From NCBI RefSeq assembly GCF_009728735.1, contig NZ_CP024636.1:1741616-1805615 (forward strand): a stretch of 64,000 bases of DNA. The letters run 5' to 3'. Under the pieces are notes generated by a model. The model was given only the letters and a program-made list of their open reading frames with translations. It had not been told where the DNA came from and ran no database searches. This document shows positions 37,038 to 47,227 of this stretch, one piece after another. The stretch is from Pantoea phytobeneficialis. GTDB lineage: Bacteria; Pseudomonadota; Gammaproteobacteria; Enterobacterales; Enterobacteriaceae. Each line of letters starts with the position of its first letter. Positions within the stretch are counted from its first letter, which is position 1. The position numbers and the translations under genes are program-made.

Positions 37038-38402
37038 TTACCAGCGAGCGGCGCTGCTGCCGAGCGGGACGCCCGGCGTAGCGCACAGCTGCGGCGTGCC
37101 GGGCAGGTATGACGCCGCACGCAGCCGCTCACCGATCCCCCAATGGGTGATTTCCAGCGTTGGCAGCACATCATCAGGCTGCGGCGTGATGCCGTTCTGC
37201 GTTCCGCTGGGGGCAAAGCCGTGTTGCTGCAACAGCAGAGCGGTGCGCGCCAGCGACAGACGTGCCTGCCAGCCCGTGCCATTCAGGCGGCGCTGACGTA
37301 ATCCCTCCAGCACGGCGGCTGCCAGCATATAACCGGTGGCGTGATCCAGCGCCTGCACCGGCAAAGGTGTGGGTTTGGTGCTGCCGCTCCACTGCATCCC
37401 CTGATGTGCAATGCCGCAAGCCATCTGCACCAGACTGTCGAAACCGCGTCGGTTACGCCACGGGCCGCGCCAGCCCCAGGCATTCAGGCTGACATCAACC
37501 AGTGCCGGCGCGAGTTGCTGGCGAGTGGCGGCATCCAGTCCGAGATTTTCCAGCGCATCGGCGCGATAGCCGTGCACCAGTACATCAGCCTGACTGAGCA
37601 GCGTGCGCAACTGATCCAGTCCGACCACACTTTTCAAATCAAGCCGCGCACAGCGTTTGCCGCTGGTGATCTCCTCTTCCAGCGAGGGTTCCTGCCAGTC
37701 GGGAGGATCGATGCGCAGCACCTCGGCACCCAGGCTGGCGAGAAAACGTGTGGCGACCGGGCCAGCGATGATGCGCGTCAGATCCAGCACGCGGATGCCC
37801 CGTAACGGACGTGCTGCGCTGAGCGGCCAGTCGGGAATCTCTCCGCTCGCGGTGGCTTGTTGCGCGAACAACGGCTCCTGACCTACGGCAATGCCCTGCG
37901 CATGCTGCTGCCACTGCTCGACGCTGCGCATCTGTGCAGCGCAACCGCCGGCATCCACCACCGCCTGTTCCAGGGCTGCTGCCGACCAGTTCAGCACTTC
38001 AGTTGCCAGTGCCGTGCGATCGCGATGCACACCAAGCACCTTCTCCATCGCCTGGCGGTGATGACTGGCGTTGGTATGCAGGCGGATCCAACCATCACGC
38101 GTGGCGTAATCCCCGGCGAACGGATCCCACAATGCCGCCGGTGGGCGGTTAAGCGGTATAAAACTGTGCTGGAACCAGCGCGAGGCCAGACGCACATTGA
38201 CACTCACCGGAGCCGAACGTCCCAGCAGATCGCTCACCGCCTGGGTCGCCAGTCCAATGCTGGTGGCCGCCAGTTCGCTGACGGCATAGGCCGAAGGGAA
38301 GGTGTCGGCCTGAGAAAAGGTGAGGGGCGGCGGGGTATCAGCTGTGCCTCGTAATCCTTGCCACATGTGCTGCCAGAGTGCGGCAGCGAGTTGGTAATCC
38401 AT
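37038..38402 (-). CDS. CaiB/BaiF family CoA-transferase
   Basis: 454 residues, family III CoA-transferase with the core GIRVLDLTRIIAGPVATRFLASLGAEVLRIDPP in the middle and a family-like segment (DPFAGDYATRDGWIRLH) in the N-terminal half, so it looks like a duplicated or permuted form. ATG 38402 follows CCGGAGG. The EamA transporter gene is 31 bp upstream on the same strand and is probably cotranscribed. Acyl substrate unknown. Confidence 0.82.
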   Translation of the reverse strand: MDYQLAAALWQHMWQGLRGTADTPPPLTFSQADTFPSAYAVSELAATSIGLATQAVSDLLGRSAPVSVNVRLASRWFQHSFIPLNRPPAALWDPFAGDYATRDGWIRLHTNASHHRQAMEKVLGVHRDRTALATEVLNWSAAALEQAVVDAGGCAAQMRSVEQWQQHAQGIAVGQEPLFAQQATASGEIPDWPLSAARPLRGIRVLDLTRIIAGPVATRFLASLGAEVLRIDPPDWQEPSLEEEITSGKRCARLDLKSVVGLDQLRTLLSQADVLVHGYRADALENLGLDAATRQQLAPALVDVSLNAWGWRGPWRNRRGFDSLVQMACGIAHQGMQWSGSTKPTPLPVQALDHATGYMLAAAVLEGLRQRRLNGTGWQARLSLARTALLLQQHGFAPSGTQNGITPQPDDVLPTLEITHWGIGERLRAASYLPGTPQLCATPGVPLGSSAARW

Positions 38403-38433
38403 GCGAAGCCTCCGGGTCAATCAGAGCGGGATC

Positions 38434-39318
38434 TTAGCGACGGCGCAGGCGCGGAAAGCGCGCGTGCATCCGCAGATTGCGCAGGTTAATCACCGCAATT
38501 GCCGTGCCCAACACCACCAGCGATGCGCCGAGGATCTTAAAACTGTTCAGGCTATCGCCCAGAACCACCACGCCCATCAGCACGGCCAGCACCGGGGTGA
38601 GTAGCGAGTAGGGCATTATCAGGTTGACGTTGTACTTTTTCAGCAACGTGTACCACAGGGTATAGGCAATGATAGATGAGGCGAGGGCGCTGTAAAGAAT
38701 CGCAAACCAGCCACGCCAGCCCGCGTGCCCGAGGGCGTAAAATTGTTGCGACTCGGTAAGCCAGGAGGCGACACCCACGATCGGCACGGCCAGAAATGAA
38801 ATCCAGCCGGTCAGGGTCAAGGGTTTAATCGGCGGCGATTTCTTCACAATCATATTGCTCACCGCCCAGCCGGTGGCGCTGCACAGCAGGATACACAATA
38901 CCCACCAGGCGGGAATGGTGGGGCTACCGGAGAGCACCACCACGCCGCTTAATGAAATCGCGATGCCAAGTAATTGCACCAGGCGTAGCTTCTCTTTCAG
39001 TACCACCATCGCCAGCAGCATGGCTATCGGCGTGCCGAGTTGGACCACAATGGCACCGGTGCCGGCGTCGGTGTAGCGCATGCCGACAAACAGCAGCGAG
39101 AAGTGCAGAAAACCAAAGGTGAAGGCCAGCAGCAACAGCCACGGCAACTGCTCACGGGTGATGCGGCAGAAGGGGATCAACATGATCGCCACCACCACAA
39201 AACGCATCCAGGTCAAAAACAGTGGCGGAAGTTCCAGCAATCCCCACTTTATCGCCACGTTGTTGAAGGCCCAGATGGATACCACCAGCAGGACCAGAAA
39301 AAAATGCCGCACAGCCAC
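38434..39318 (-). CDS. EamA/DMT-family transporter
   Basis: 294 residues with ten predicted helices and two EamA repeats (WAFNNVAIKWGLLELPPLFLTWMRF... and YSLLTPVLAVLMGVVVLGDSLN). An inner-membrane metabolite exporter or importer; substrate unknown. GTG 39318 is chosen for AAGGATGAC just upstream. The paired CoA-transferase gene follows. Confidence 0.85.
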   Translation of the reverse strand: MAVRHFFLVLLVVSIWAFNNVAIKWGLLELPPLFLTWMRFVVVAIMLIPFCRITREQLPWLLLLAFTFGFLHFSLLFVGMRYTDAGTGAIVVQLGTPIAMLLAMVVLKEKLRLVQLLGIAISLSGVVVLSGSPTIPAWWVLCILLCSATGWAVSNMIVKKSPPIKPLTLTGWISFLAVPIVGVASWLTESQQFYALGHAGWRGWFAILYSALASSIIAYTLWYTLLKKYNVNLIMPYSLLTPVLAVLMGVVVLGDSLNSFKILGASLVVLGTAIAVINLRNLRMHARFPRLRRR

Positions 39319-39500
39319 AATGTCATCCTTCACGGAAATTCTGTTGTCACCGGCTAATGATGGCATGAAGCGGTGTGGTTGGTGCAGCGCAGGCAAAAAT
39401 ATTTTCTCTCGATGCTTTCCCGCAAAAAATCTACACATTGCAGGCAATTACTGTCAGACTGGTTTTCCGAAACGTGACCTTGCAGAGGACAGTCTTCGGA

Positions 39501-40226
39501 ATGACACAGACCCGCGCTTTACCCCTTGCCCTGATTCAACTTGAAGTACCGCCACCGGCCGTTGTGGCGCAAATCGGTGAACAACCCGTCTGGTTTATTG
39601 ATGCGCTGGCGCTTCAGCCCGGCGACTATGTGATCGTGCGACCGCACCTCGGTGATGAGTTGCCCGCTTTTGATCGCGTCAGCGGCGCGATCCTCAGTGG
39701 CTCCTGGGCGATGGTGACCGACCATGCGGAATGGAGTGAACGCACCGCAGCCTGGATTCGGGCGGCGCTGGAGGCGGAGCTGCCACTGCTGGGGGTTTGC
39801 TATGGACATCAACTGATGGCCTATGCGCTGGGTGGTAAAGTTGCGGATAACCCCAATGGCTGGGAACGTGGCCTGAAACCCCTGACCCGCCATGCGCAGG
39901 CGGCACAAGATCCCTGGCTGGCAACCCTGCCGGACGATTTTCATGCCTGGCTGTCACATCGTCAGTCGGTGATCACACCACCGGCCCAGGCGCGGGTCCT
40001 GGCTTCCTCCGAACTGGATGGCTGCCAGATTCTGCGTTATTCCGCGCAGGCATTATCGGTACAGTTTCACCCTGAATTTACCCGCGGCATCATGACCGCC
40101 TGTTTACCGGCAGGCGTGGCGGATGAGGGGAGTGAGCTGACGGGTGAAGACTGGGCGCGGGAACTGCTGCATCGCTTCTGGCAGCAAACGCGGCCACAGC
40201 CGCGCGTGCAGGCTCAGGGCGCGTAA
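39501..40226 (+). CDS. Class I glutamine amidotransferase-like protein
   Basis: 241 residues. The GATase triad is visible: Cys in LLGVCYGHQLMAYALGG, and His-x-Glu in SVQFHPEFTRG. Resembles stand-alone GuaA-like amidotransferases of unknown role. ATG 39501 is chosen for length. It overlaps the convergent methyltransferase gene by 13 bp. Confidence 0.85.
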   Translation: MTQTRALPLALIQLEVPPPAVVAQIGEQPVWFIDALALQPGDYVIVRPHLGDELPAFDRVSGAILSGSWAMVTDHAEWSERTAAWIRAALEAELPLLGVCYGHQLMAYALGGKVADNPNGWERGLKPLTRHAQAAQDPWLATLPDDFHAWLSHRQSVITPPAQARVLASSELDGCQILRYSAQALSVQFHPEFTRGIMTACLPAGVADEGSELTGEDWARELLHRFWQQTRPQPRVQAQGA

Positions 40227-40777
40227 TGACGGGTGCAGCGATAAACCCAGGCGGGTGGCACGTTTTTTAGCACCCGCTGGCGCTGCCAGGTGAAATAACG
40301 GGACAAGCTGGGTTGCGTGAGCGAAGTGTACTGAAATTGTACGAAGACGCCGCGCGGTCCCAGCGCATCATGCACGGCTTGCAGGATGGCGTCTCGGGTC
40401 GCTACCGGCAGTGACAGCAGCGGCAGGCCGGAAAAAATCGCATCATATTCACCGGACAGATATTCCGCCGAACAGGCGCGTACCTGCATACGATCATCCG
40501 GTAAAGCACGTAACGTCTTCACCAACTCCGGGCTGATTTCAAACACATCCAGTTGGGCCTGTGGCGACATGCGTTGCAGAATCTGTCGCGTCAGCACCCC
40601 ATCGCCCGCACCCAATTCAGCAATACGCAGGCTACGATCCCAGTTAACCGCATCGGTCATGGTTCGACATAATGCCGCGGAGGAGGGCGTGATGCTGCCC
40701 ATTTTGCGGGGGTTGCGAATGAACTGATGAACAAAATTTGCTTTGGCGCGCATTAACGTCAGGGCTGAAGCCAACAT
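40214..40777 (-). CDS. SAM-dependent methyltransferase (PmtA / rRNA-dimethylase-like)
   Basis: 187 residues. SAM motif I RIAELGAGDGVLTRQIL and motif IV-like AIFSGLPLLSL. The N-terminus FVHQFIRNPRKMGSITPSSAAL is typical of phospholipid N-methyltransferase-type proteins. ATG 40777 follows CAGGAGA, which decides it over upstream starts. Substrate not certain. Confidence 0.8.
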   Translation of the reverse strand: MLASALTLMRAKANFVHQFIRNPRKMGSITPSSAALCRTMTDAVNWDRSLRIAELGAGDGVLTRQILQRMSPQAQLDVFEISPELVKTLRALPDDRMQVRACSAEYLSGEYDAIFSGLPLLSLPVATRDAILQAVHDALGPRGVFVQFQYTSLTQPSLSRYFTWQRQRVLKNVPPAWVYRCTRHYAP

Positions 40778-40883
40778 CTCTTTCTCCTGGTTAGTGTCCT
40801 GCTTCATATTGACCCTATTTATCGGACATGTTCCGCTTTTTACTGCATAACCGGCAAAAGTCGGAATTTTCCAGGCAGCAAAC

Positions 40884-40903
40884 CGGCGCGATTTATCGCG
40901 CGG
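40884..40903. repeat. Dispersed palindromic repeat, single degenerate arm
   Basis: CGGCGCGATTTATCGCGCGG without a matching inverted partner, between the methyltransferase and aldehyde dehydrogenase genes. Confidence 0.6.
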
Positions 40904-41012
40904 TGTCACAGTTTCCCACCGGCAGATCTGACAGCGTGCTATTGATCGATCAATGTTAATAATAAGTTTCGCAGTTGTTACACAAAACCTCTGTCCCGCA
41001 AGGAGAAACATC

Positions 41013-42533
41013 ATGCGTTACGCTGCACCTGGAGAACAAGGTTCTCTGATTAGACTCCAAAAACGCTATGGCAACTTTATCAACGGTGAGTTTGTGGCAC
41101 CGGTGAACGGTAACTACTTCGTCAACACCTCGCCGATTAATGCCTCGTCGATTGGCGAGTTTCCGCGCTCCGACCGTGAGGATATTGATAATGCTGTCGC
41201 TGCCGCCCATGCCGCCGCAGAGGCCTGGGGCAAAACCTCCCCGCAGGCACGTTCCCTGGTACTGTTGAAGATCGCCGATCGGCTGGAGGAAAACCTCGAA
41301 TATCTGGCGGTGAATGAAACCTGGGATAACGGTAAACCGGTGCGTGAAACCCTCGCTGCCGATATGCCGCTGGCGGTGGACCATTTCCGCTATTTCGCCG
41401 GTTGTGTGCGCGCACAGGAAGGCACCGCTTCGGAGATTGATGAGTTCACGGCGTCTTACCACTTCCACGAGCCGCTGGGCGTGGTAGGGCAGATTATCCC
41501 GTGGAATTTCCCGTTGCTGATGGCTGCGTGGAAACTGGCTCCGGCACTTGGGGCGGGAAACTGCGTGGTGCTGAAACCGGCAGAACAGACGCCGCTATCC
41601 ATCACCCTGTTCCTTGATTTGATCAAAGACCTGGTCCCGCCGGGAGTGATCAATGTGGTGCATGGCTACGGTAAAGAAGCCGGTGAAGCGCTGGCATCGC
41701 ACCCGGGTATCGCCAAAATCGCCTTTACCGGTTCAACCGCCACCGGTGGCCATATTCTTGAACTGGCGGCGAAAAGCCTGATCCCGTCCACCGTCGAACT
41801 GGGCGGTAAATCACCCAATATCTTCTTCGAAGATATTATGCAGGCCGAGGAGAGCTTTATTGAGAAAGCGGCGGAAGGGGTGGTGCTGGGCTTCCTTAAT
41901 CAGGGCGAAGTCTGTACCTGCCCGTCACGCGCGCTGGTACAGGAATCGATTTTCGAACCCTTTATGGCGGCGGTGATGAAACGCATCAAAACCATTAAAC
42001 GTGGCAACCCGCTCGACACCGAAACCATGATCGGTGCACAGGCGTCACAGCAGCAGTTCGACAAAATCCTCTCCTATCTGGAAATTGCCCAACGTGAGGG
42101 GGCTGAGGTGCTGCACGGCGGTGGCATCGAGAGTGTCGGAGAAGAGTTCGCCAGCGGTTACTATATTCAGCCGACGCTGCTGAAAGGCAGCAACAGCATG
42201 CGGGTGTTTCAGGAAGAAATCTTTGGCCCGGTGGTCGGCATCCTGACCTTTAAAGATGAAGCCGAAGCTATCGCCTTAGCCAATGATTCCATGTATGGCC
42301 TGGGTGCGGGCGTCTGGACACGCGATATCAACCGGGCTTACCGGATGGGACGCGCGATTAAAGCCGGCCGCGTCTGGACCAACTGTTATCATCTCTACCC
42401 GGCACATGCGGCGTTTGGCGGCTACAAAAAATCGGGAATTGGCCGTGAAACCCACAAAATGATGCTCGATCATTATCAGCAAACCAAAAACCTGCTGGTG
42501 AGTTACAGCACCCAACCACTCGGTTTCTTCTGA
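41013..42533 (+). CDS. NAD(P)-dependent aldehyde dehydrogenase (AldB/ExaC type)
   Basis: 506 residues (E. coli AldB 512), strongly AldB-like. Catalytic Cys in [10 protein letters not shown], Glu in [11 protein letters not shown] motif FTGSTATGG, and the C-terminal [17 protein letters not shown]. Oxidises acetaldehyde or similar aldehydes. ATG 41013 follows AAGGAG. Flanked by repeats on both sides, so it is probably a single-gene unit. Confidence 0.9.
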   Translation: MRYAAPGEQGSLIRLQKRYGNFINGEFVAPVNGNYFVNTSPINASSIGEFPRSDREDIDNAVAAAHAAAEAWGKTSPQARSLVLLKIADRLEENLEYLAVNETWDNGKPVRETLAADMPLAVDHFRYFAGCVRAQEGTASEIDEFTASYHFHEPLGVVGQIIPWNFPLLMAAWKLAPALGAGNCVVLKPAEQTPLSITLFLDLIKDLVPPGVINVVHGYGKEAGEALASHPGIAKIAFTGSTATGGHILELAAKSLIPSTVELGGKSPNIFFEDIMQAEESFIEKAAEGVVLGFLNQGEVCTCPSRALVQESIFEPFMAAVMKRIKTIKRGNPLDTETMIGAQASQQQFDKILSYLEIAQREGAEVLHGGGIESVGEEFASGYYIQPTLLKGSNSMRVFQEEIFGPVVGILTFKDEAEAIALANDSMYGLGAGVWTRDINRAYRMGRAIKAGRVWTNCYHLYPAHAAFGGYKKSGIGRETHKMMLDHYQQTKNLLVSYSTQPLGFF

Positions 42534-42578
42534 TGAAGCTGGCAGCGGGGTTACCCGCTGCCATTTCCCCACGCTCCC

Positions 42579-42834
42579 GTAGCGGCGCGATTTATCGCGC
42601 GTTTTGTCCCCCACACTGCACACCAAATTGCACGATAAATCGTGCCGCTACAAATATGTGCAATGTACCGTAGCGGCGCGATTTATCGCGCGTTTTGTCC
42701 CCCACACTGCACACCAAATTGCACGATAAATCGTGCCGCTACAAATATGTGCAATGTACCGTAGCGGCGCGATTTATCGCGCGTTTTGTCCCCCCACACT
42801 GCACACCAAATTGCACGATAAATCGTGCCGCTAC
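42579..42834. repeat. Tandem array of the dispersed repeat (three units, 91-bp period)
   Basis: Units start at 42579, 42670 and 42761. Each has GTAGCGGCGCGATTTATCGC, a spacer (TTTTGTCCCCCACACTGCAC...), the inverse arm ending GTGCCGCTAC and a linker. Units 1 and 2 are essentially identical; unit 3 has one extra C. The identity indicates recent amplification. Confidence 0.9.
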
Positions 42835-42987
42835 AATTTATCCCCCCTGGCGGCGCTGATCGCGCCGCGGTGTTTTTTTGCACCATCAGCTCACTTTATG
42901 CACTCCGTTGGTGATTCTCTGTTCAACGTGCCAGGCCGCACCCGCTGCCGTCTCACGCCTCATCCCTTGTGCTCTCTGCTCTCATGA

Positions 42988-43007
42988 TTAATTAATCAGT
43001 TATTTAA
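42988..43007. promoter_or_regulatory. TetR-type operator A
   Basis: TTAATTAATCAGTTATTTAA, 19 of 20 identical to the consensus seen at 47190. About 107 bp upstream of the binding-protein gene. Confidence 0.7.
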
Positions 43008-43113
43008 AAACTGGCATAACGCTTGCAATTCTTCCTGCGCACCGTCTTCCTTTTTTGCTTTTTTAAATCATCAGGGTCTTCAGGCATCGCGCCTTTCTAC
43101 TGGAGTTAAAAGC

Positions 43114-44001
43114 ATGAGAATGAAAAGTCTGGTTGTTGCTGCATCGCTGTTGGTTTCTGCACTGACGCAATTTTCCACGCAGGCCGCCGATGCGCCACTC
43201 AAAATGCATGCCTCCCTGCATGCGCAGTTACCCGAAAAAATCCGTAGCAGCAAAACCCTCAATCTGGTCACTGATGCTCACTACCCGCCGTGCGAATCCT
43301 TCGCGGAAGACAATAAAACCATGGTCGGCTTTGAGCCGGACCTGTGGGACGCGATCGGCCAGGTGCTGGGTATCAAAGTCAAACCGGTTTCGATCGATTT
43401 CGCCGGGCTGATACCGGGCGTAAAAAGCGGTCGTTATGACGTGGCAATGGAGTGTATCTCCGACAGCGCCGAACGTGAAAAGCAGGTGTCGTTTGTTAAC
43501 TACGCCTACGCCACCAGCGAGGTGTATACGCTGGCGACCGAAAAATCCATCACCAACGATCCGCTGACCCTGTGCGGCCTGAAAGTGGGCGTGCAAACCG
43601 GTACCGATTTCGAAAAAGCCATCAGCGAGATCTACACCCCGAACTGCACCAAAAACGGCAAACCGGCGATCGAACAGGTGACGCTGCCGTCGGCTGATGC
43701 GGTCCTGCTCGGTCTCTATTCGGGCCGGGTGGATTTTGTGTTGAACGATGCCGCCTCGGTGGATGACATCAAGCAAAAAGCCCCGCATCCCATTCGCACC
43801 GTGCAGATGCCACTGATGCCGAAATACTACCTCGGTATTGTGGTGGCGAAAGAGAACACCCAACTGGCGGAGGTGCTGCTGAAGGCGCTTAACGTGCTGC
43901 ATGAAACCGGCACCTACGACAAGATCATGGAGAAGTGGGATCTGGAGGCGATGAAGCTGGATAAACCCGGCATCAACCTCACCAGCACACAGCCATTATG
44001 A
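43114..44001 (+). CDS. Amino-acid-type ABC transporter substrate-binding protein
   Basis: 295 residues, family 3 solute-binding protein. Signal peptide 1-24 (ending FSTQAA). Mature region LNLVTDAHYPPCESFAEDNKTMVGFEPDLWDAIGQVLG shows the family pattern, with DVAMECISDSAEREKQVSF and a pair of Cys in LCGLKVG...NCTKNG. First gene of the cluster, overlapping the FAD oxidoreductase by 4 bp. Ligand probably a polar amino-acid derivative. Confidence 0.9.
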   Translation: MRMKSLVVAASLLVSALTQFSTQAADAPLKMHASLHAQLPEKIRSSKTLNLVTDAHYPPCESFAEDNKTMVGFEPDLWDAIGQVLGIKVKPVSIDFAGLIPGVKSGRYDVAMECISDSAEREKQVSFVNYAYATSEVYTLATEKSITNDPLTLCGLKVGVQTGTDFEKAISEIYTPNCTKNGKPAIEQVTLPSADAVLLGLYSGRVDFVLNDAASVDDIKQKAPHPIRTVQMPLMPKYYLGIVVAKENTQLAEVLLKALNVLHETGTYDKIMEKWDLEAMKLDKPGINLTSTQPL

Positions 44002-45632
44002 GTGGGGGTCGCCAGTGTGATGTGCTGGTGATCGGTTCCGGTGGTGCGGCGCTAAGCGCCGCACTGCGGGCGGCGGTGGGCGGTTTGTCGGTACTGGTGC
44101 TGGAAAAAAGCGCCTGGTTGGGCGGCACCACAGCGATGTCTGGCGGGGCCACCTGGGTGCCAGCCAACCATCACGCCCTGGCCGCCGGCCTGGCCGATTC
44201 ATCACAAGAGGCGCTCGATTATCTGCGTGCCAGTGCGCCTGAAGGTTGGCAGGCGAGCGAGGACACGCTCTGGCAGGCGCTGGCGCAGCAAGCTCCGTTG
44301 ATGCTGGCGTTTGTCGAGCAGCACAGCGCATTGCGTTTCGCCCTGACGCCAGAGGGCGATCCACTGTGGCCGCTGCCGGGAGCCAAACAGCAGGGGCGGA
44401 TGCTGGCACCCATGCCGTTGCAACCGCAACGTCCGTGGCGCTTACGTCCCACGCCGTTACCGCGCCTGTTTTCCTACCACGAACTGCTGACGAGTGACCT
44501 CTGGCATCAGCCGATACGGACGTATCTGCGCGCGTTGCCGCGTCTGCTCCGGCGACAGTGGCGTGGGGAACTGACCAAAGGCGCGGCGCTGGTGGCCGGG
44601 TTGCTTGATGGCTGTCAGGCGGCGGGCTGCGAGTTTATCACTGAGGCAGCGGTGCAGGGCTTACTGATGCGCGGTAGCCATCAGGTCACGGGCGTGCGTT
44701 ACCGGCATCAGGGCGAGGAACGGGAGATTGAGGCGCGTTGTGGCGTAGTGATCGCCAGCGGCGGTTTCGAGTGGGATGCGCAGCAACGGCAGCAGCATTT
44801 CCCAGGTCCGTATGATTTTATCGCCAGCCCCCGCGATAACAGCGGCGATGGGCAGCGTATGGCGGAAAGCGCAGGTGCGCAGTTGGCGCATATGGATCAG
44901 GCCAATATCGGGGGCGGTATACCCGCCGCGCCAGGCCAGCCGTGGAGCGGGTTGTCTGTTTTCTTCCATTACGAACCCAACGCCATTCTGGTCGATCGCC
45001 ACGGTCAGCGTTTCACCAATGAATTTGTTTTTAACCTCGGTGCGGCGCTGGATGCGCGTGATGCGCAGGGGTTGCCGCGCCATCTGCCGGTCTGGCTGAT
45101 CAGCGACGCTCGTTTGCTACGCCGGGCACCGCTGCTGCGTTACTACCGCTGGCGTACACCGGGTTGGCTGCGGCAGGCCGCGACGCTGACGCAACTGGCG
45201 CAACAACTGGCGTTGCCTGCGGGTGCACTGGAGGCCAGCGTGGCGCGGTTTAACCACAGTTGCGCCCGGGGCATTGATGAAGATTTTTCCCGTCATCTGA
45301 GTGCTGCGCATGGCAAAGCTGACCGGCGCTTGCAGGGGGGATTAGCGGCGATCTGCCATGCCCCGTTTATCGCCATACCGTTCAACCGCACCTTCCTTGC
45401 CACCAAAGGCGGGCCGCGTACCGATGCCAGCGGTAATGTGCTGCATCGCGATGGTCGGCCACTGGCGGGCTTGTATTGTGCCGGGGCGGCGATGGCTAAT
45501 CCGATCGGCAGCAAAGCGGTCAGCGCAGGCACCACGCTCGGGCCCAACCTGACCTGGGGCTATATCTGCGGTTCGTCGCTGCTGGCACGCCGTCAGGCAT
45601 TAACCGAGGAGGCAAGATTATGCACAGCGTAA
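43998..45632 (+). CDS. FAD-dependent oxidoreductase (fumarate reductase / ketosteroid dehydrogenase-like)
   Basis: 544 residues, FAD_binding_2 family: dinucleotide motif CDVLVIGSGGAALSAALRAAVGGLSVLVLEK, GGTTAMSGGATWVP, and C-terminal KGGPRTDASGNVLHRDGRPLAGLYCAGAAMANPIG. It has the layout of 3-ketosteroid delta-1-dehydrogenase-type flavoproteins; the real substrate is unknown. Coupled to the binding-protein gene and overlapping the next SDR gene by 13 bp. Confidence 0.85.
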   Translation: MSGGRQCDVLVIGSGGAALSAALRAAVGGLSVLVLEKSAWLGGTTAMSGGATWVPANHHALAAGLADSSQEALDYLRASAPEGWQASEDTLWQALAQQAPLMLAFVEQHSALRFALTPEGDPLWPLPGAKQQGRMLAPMPLQPQRPWRLRPTPLPRLFSYHELLTSDLWHQPIRTYLRALPRLLRRQWRGELTKGAALVAGLLDGCQAAGCEFITEAAVQGLLMRGSHQVTGVRYRHQGEEREIEARCGVVIASGGFEWDAQQRQQHFPGPYDFIASPRDNSGDGQRMAESAGAQLAHMDQANIGGGIPAAPGQPWSGLSVFFHYEPNAILVDRHGQRFTNEFVFNLGAALDARDAQGLPRHLPVWLISDARLLRRAPLLRYYRWRTPGWLRQAATLTQLAQQLALPAGALEASVARFNHSCARGIDEDFSRHLSAAHGKADRRLQGGLAAICHAPFIAIPFNRTFLATKGGPRTDASGNVLHRDGRPLAGLYCAGAAMANPIGSKAVSAGTTLGPNLTWGYICGSSLLARRQALTEEARLCTA

Positions 45633-46381
45633 AAACCGCGCTGATTACCGGCGGTTCACGCGGTGTCGGCCTGTGTATTGCCCGCGAACTGGCGCGGCAG
45701 GGCTATGCCATCGCGCTGCTGGTGCGCAGCGATGTCGAGGCGGCGCAACACGCGGTGGACAAACTGACGGCGCAGGGCGCGCGGGCGGCTTTCTGGCGGG
45801 TCGATATCACCGATCGCCCGGCGGTGCAGCAGGTTCTCGACGAGGTGGTCAACGTGCTTGGCGCACCGAGTCTGCTGGTCAATAACGCCGGATCAACTGC
45901 GGCGGCTCCGTTGCTGGAACTGCGCGATGAACAGTGGCAGCAGGTGCTGAATACCCAGCTAACCGGCACCTTTGTGATGAGTGTCGAAACGGTGCGGCGC
46001 ATGGCACCCGGTGGAGTGATTATCAATATCGCCGGTGCGTCTGCCCATCGTTGCTACCCCAATGCGGGTGCCTTTGGTCCGTCGAAGGCGGGCGTGGTGA
46101 ATCTGACGGCGCAAATGTCGATTGAATGGGCACCTCGCGGTATCCGCGTGTGCGGCATCAGTCCGGGACCGATTCGTGACCCGGATAGTCACTGGGCTAC
46201 CCAGGAGCCACTGCTGGCGCAGGAGGTGGCGCGCTTGCCGCTGCAACGTCCGGTCAGCAGTGATGAGGTGGCGCGCAGCGTGGCATTTCTGGCCACCACG
46301 GCCTCTTTCACCGGCCAGATGCTGATCCTCGACAGCGGTGGCCTGAATACCTGGTACATGACCGAACAGGAGGCGAGATGA
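45620..46381 (+). CDS. SDR-family protein lacking the catalytic tyrosine
   Basis: 253 residues, SDR fold with TGGSRGVG (10-17), NNAG (88-91) and S141. The YxxxK motif reads F152-GPS-K156, so the proton-donating Tyr is Phe (codon ttt at 46073). Catalysis may be altered or lost, or a nearby Tyr (Y146) may substitute. It overlaps the ATPase gene by 4 bp. Confidence 0.85.
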   Translation: MHSVKTALITGGSRGVGLCIARELARQGYAIALLVRSDVEAAQHAVDKLTAQGARAAFWRVDITDRPAVQQVLDEVVNVLGAPSLLVNNAGSTAAAPLLELRDEQWQQVLNTQLTGTFVMSVETVRRMAPGGVIINIAGASAHRCYPNAGAFGPSKAGVVNLTAQMSIEWAPRGIRVCGISPGPIRDPDSHWATQEPLLAQEVARLPLQRPVSSDEVARSVAFLATTASFTGQMLILDSGGLNTWYMTEQEAR

Positions 46382-47160
46382 GCAAAACGCTGATGGTGGA
46401 TGCGCAGCAGGTCACCAAATCGTTTCACGGCGTGGAGATCCTCAAAGGGGTGGATCTCAGCGTTGAACAAGGCGAGGTGGTGTGTCTGATTGGCCCCTCC
46501 GGCTCGGGAAAATCCACCTTCCTGCGCTGTATCAATCACCTGGAAAAGATTGACGGCGGTGAGCTGTGGGTCAATGGCGGTATGGTCGGCTACCGATTGC
46601 AGGGGGAAAAGTTGTACGAACTGAAGGAGGCTGAGGTGGCGCGTAACCGCGTCAATATTGGCATGGTGTTTCAGCGCTTTAATCTGTTCGGCCATATGAC
46701 GGCGCTGGAAAACGTGATGGAAGCGCCGATGACGGTAAAAAAAGTGCCGCGCGCCCAGGCGATGGCGGAGGCCAAAGCGCTGCTGGATCGCGTCGGGCTC
46801 AGCCATCGTTACCATTCGCGTCCGGCGGCGCTGTCGGGTGGTCAGCAGCAGCGGGTGGCGATTGCACGGGCGATGGCGATGAAGCCGTCGCTGATGCTGT
46901 TTGATGAACCCACCAGCGCGCTCGATCCTGAGCTGGTGGGGGAAGTGCTGGCGGTGATGCGCGATCTGGCGCGTGACGGTATGACGATGGTGATTGTCAC
47001 CCATGAGATGGGTTTTGCGCGTGATGTCGCCAATCGTGTCGCGTTTATGGACAACGGCGCAATCATTGAAGTGGCGGAATCTAAACACTTTTTTTCCGCA
47101 CCACGCCATCCCCGTACCCGAGATTTTCTCGCCCGAGTGCAGGCAGTGAGCACCGAATGA
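46378..47160 (+). CDS. Amino-acid-type ABC transporter ATP-binding protein
   Basis: 260 residues, GlnQ/HisP family. Walker [11 protein letters not shown]-loop VFQRFNLF, signature LSGGQQQRV, Walker [16 protein letters not shown]-loop VTHEM. With the binding protein (43114) and permease (47228) it completes one importer whose genes are interleaved with enzymes. Confidence 0.95.
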   Translation: MSKTLMVDAQQVTKSFHGVEILKGVDLSVEQGEVVCLIGPSGSGKSTFLRCINHLEKIDGGELWVNGGMVGYRLQGEKLYELKEAEVARNRVNIGMVFQRFNLFGHMTALENVMEAPMTVKKVPRAQAMAEAKALLDRVGLSHRYHSRPAALSGGQQQRVAIARAMAMKPSLMLFDEPTSALDPELVGEVLAVMRDLARDGMTMVIVTHEMGFARDVANRVAFMDNGAIIEVAESKHFFSAPRHPRTRDFLARVQAVSTE

Positions 47161-47189
47161 TTGACAGATGCGCAGGCAGACTGTAGATC

Positions 47190-47209
47190 TTAATTAATCA
47201 GTTAATTAA
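47190..47209. promoter_or_regulatory. TetR-type operator B (best copy)
   Basis: TTAATTAATCAGTTAATTAA, 18 bp upstream of the permease start. Inverted halves TTAATTAA around TCAG. An internal operator suggests a second promoter for the downstream enzymes. Confidence 0.75.
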
Positions 47210-47227
47210 ATTTGTCCGGTTAAAACG

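Larger units (their letters stand above)
42534..43113. other. 580-bp gap: tandem repeats plus control region of the TetR-regulated cluster
   Basis: Holds a short hairpin (GGCAGCGGG...CCCGCTGCC) after the dehydrogenase, the 91-bp tandem array, then an AT-rich control region with operator A. No gene seen. Confidence 0.6.

Noticed and set aside
42579..42834. CRISPR array
   Set aside because: The 91-bp units are essentially identical throughout, with no variable spacers and internal inverted arms, and no cas genes are near.
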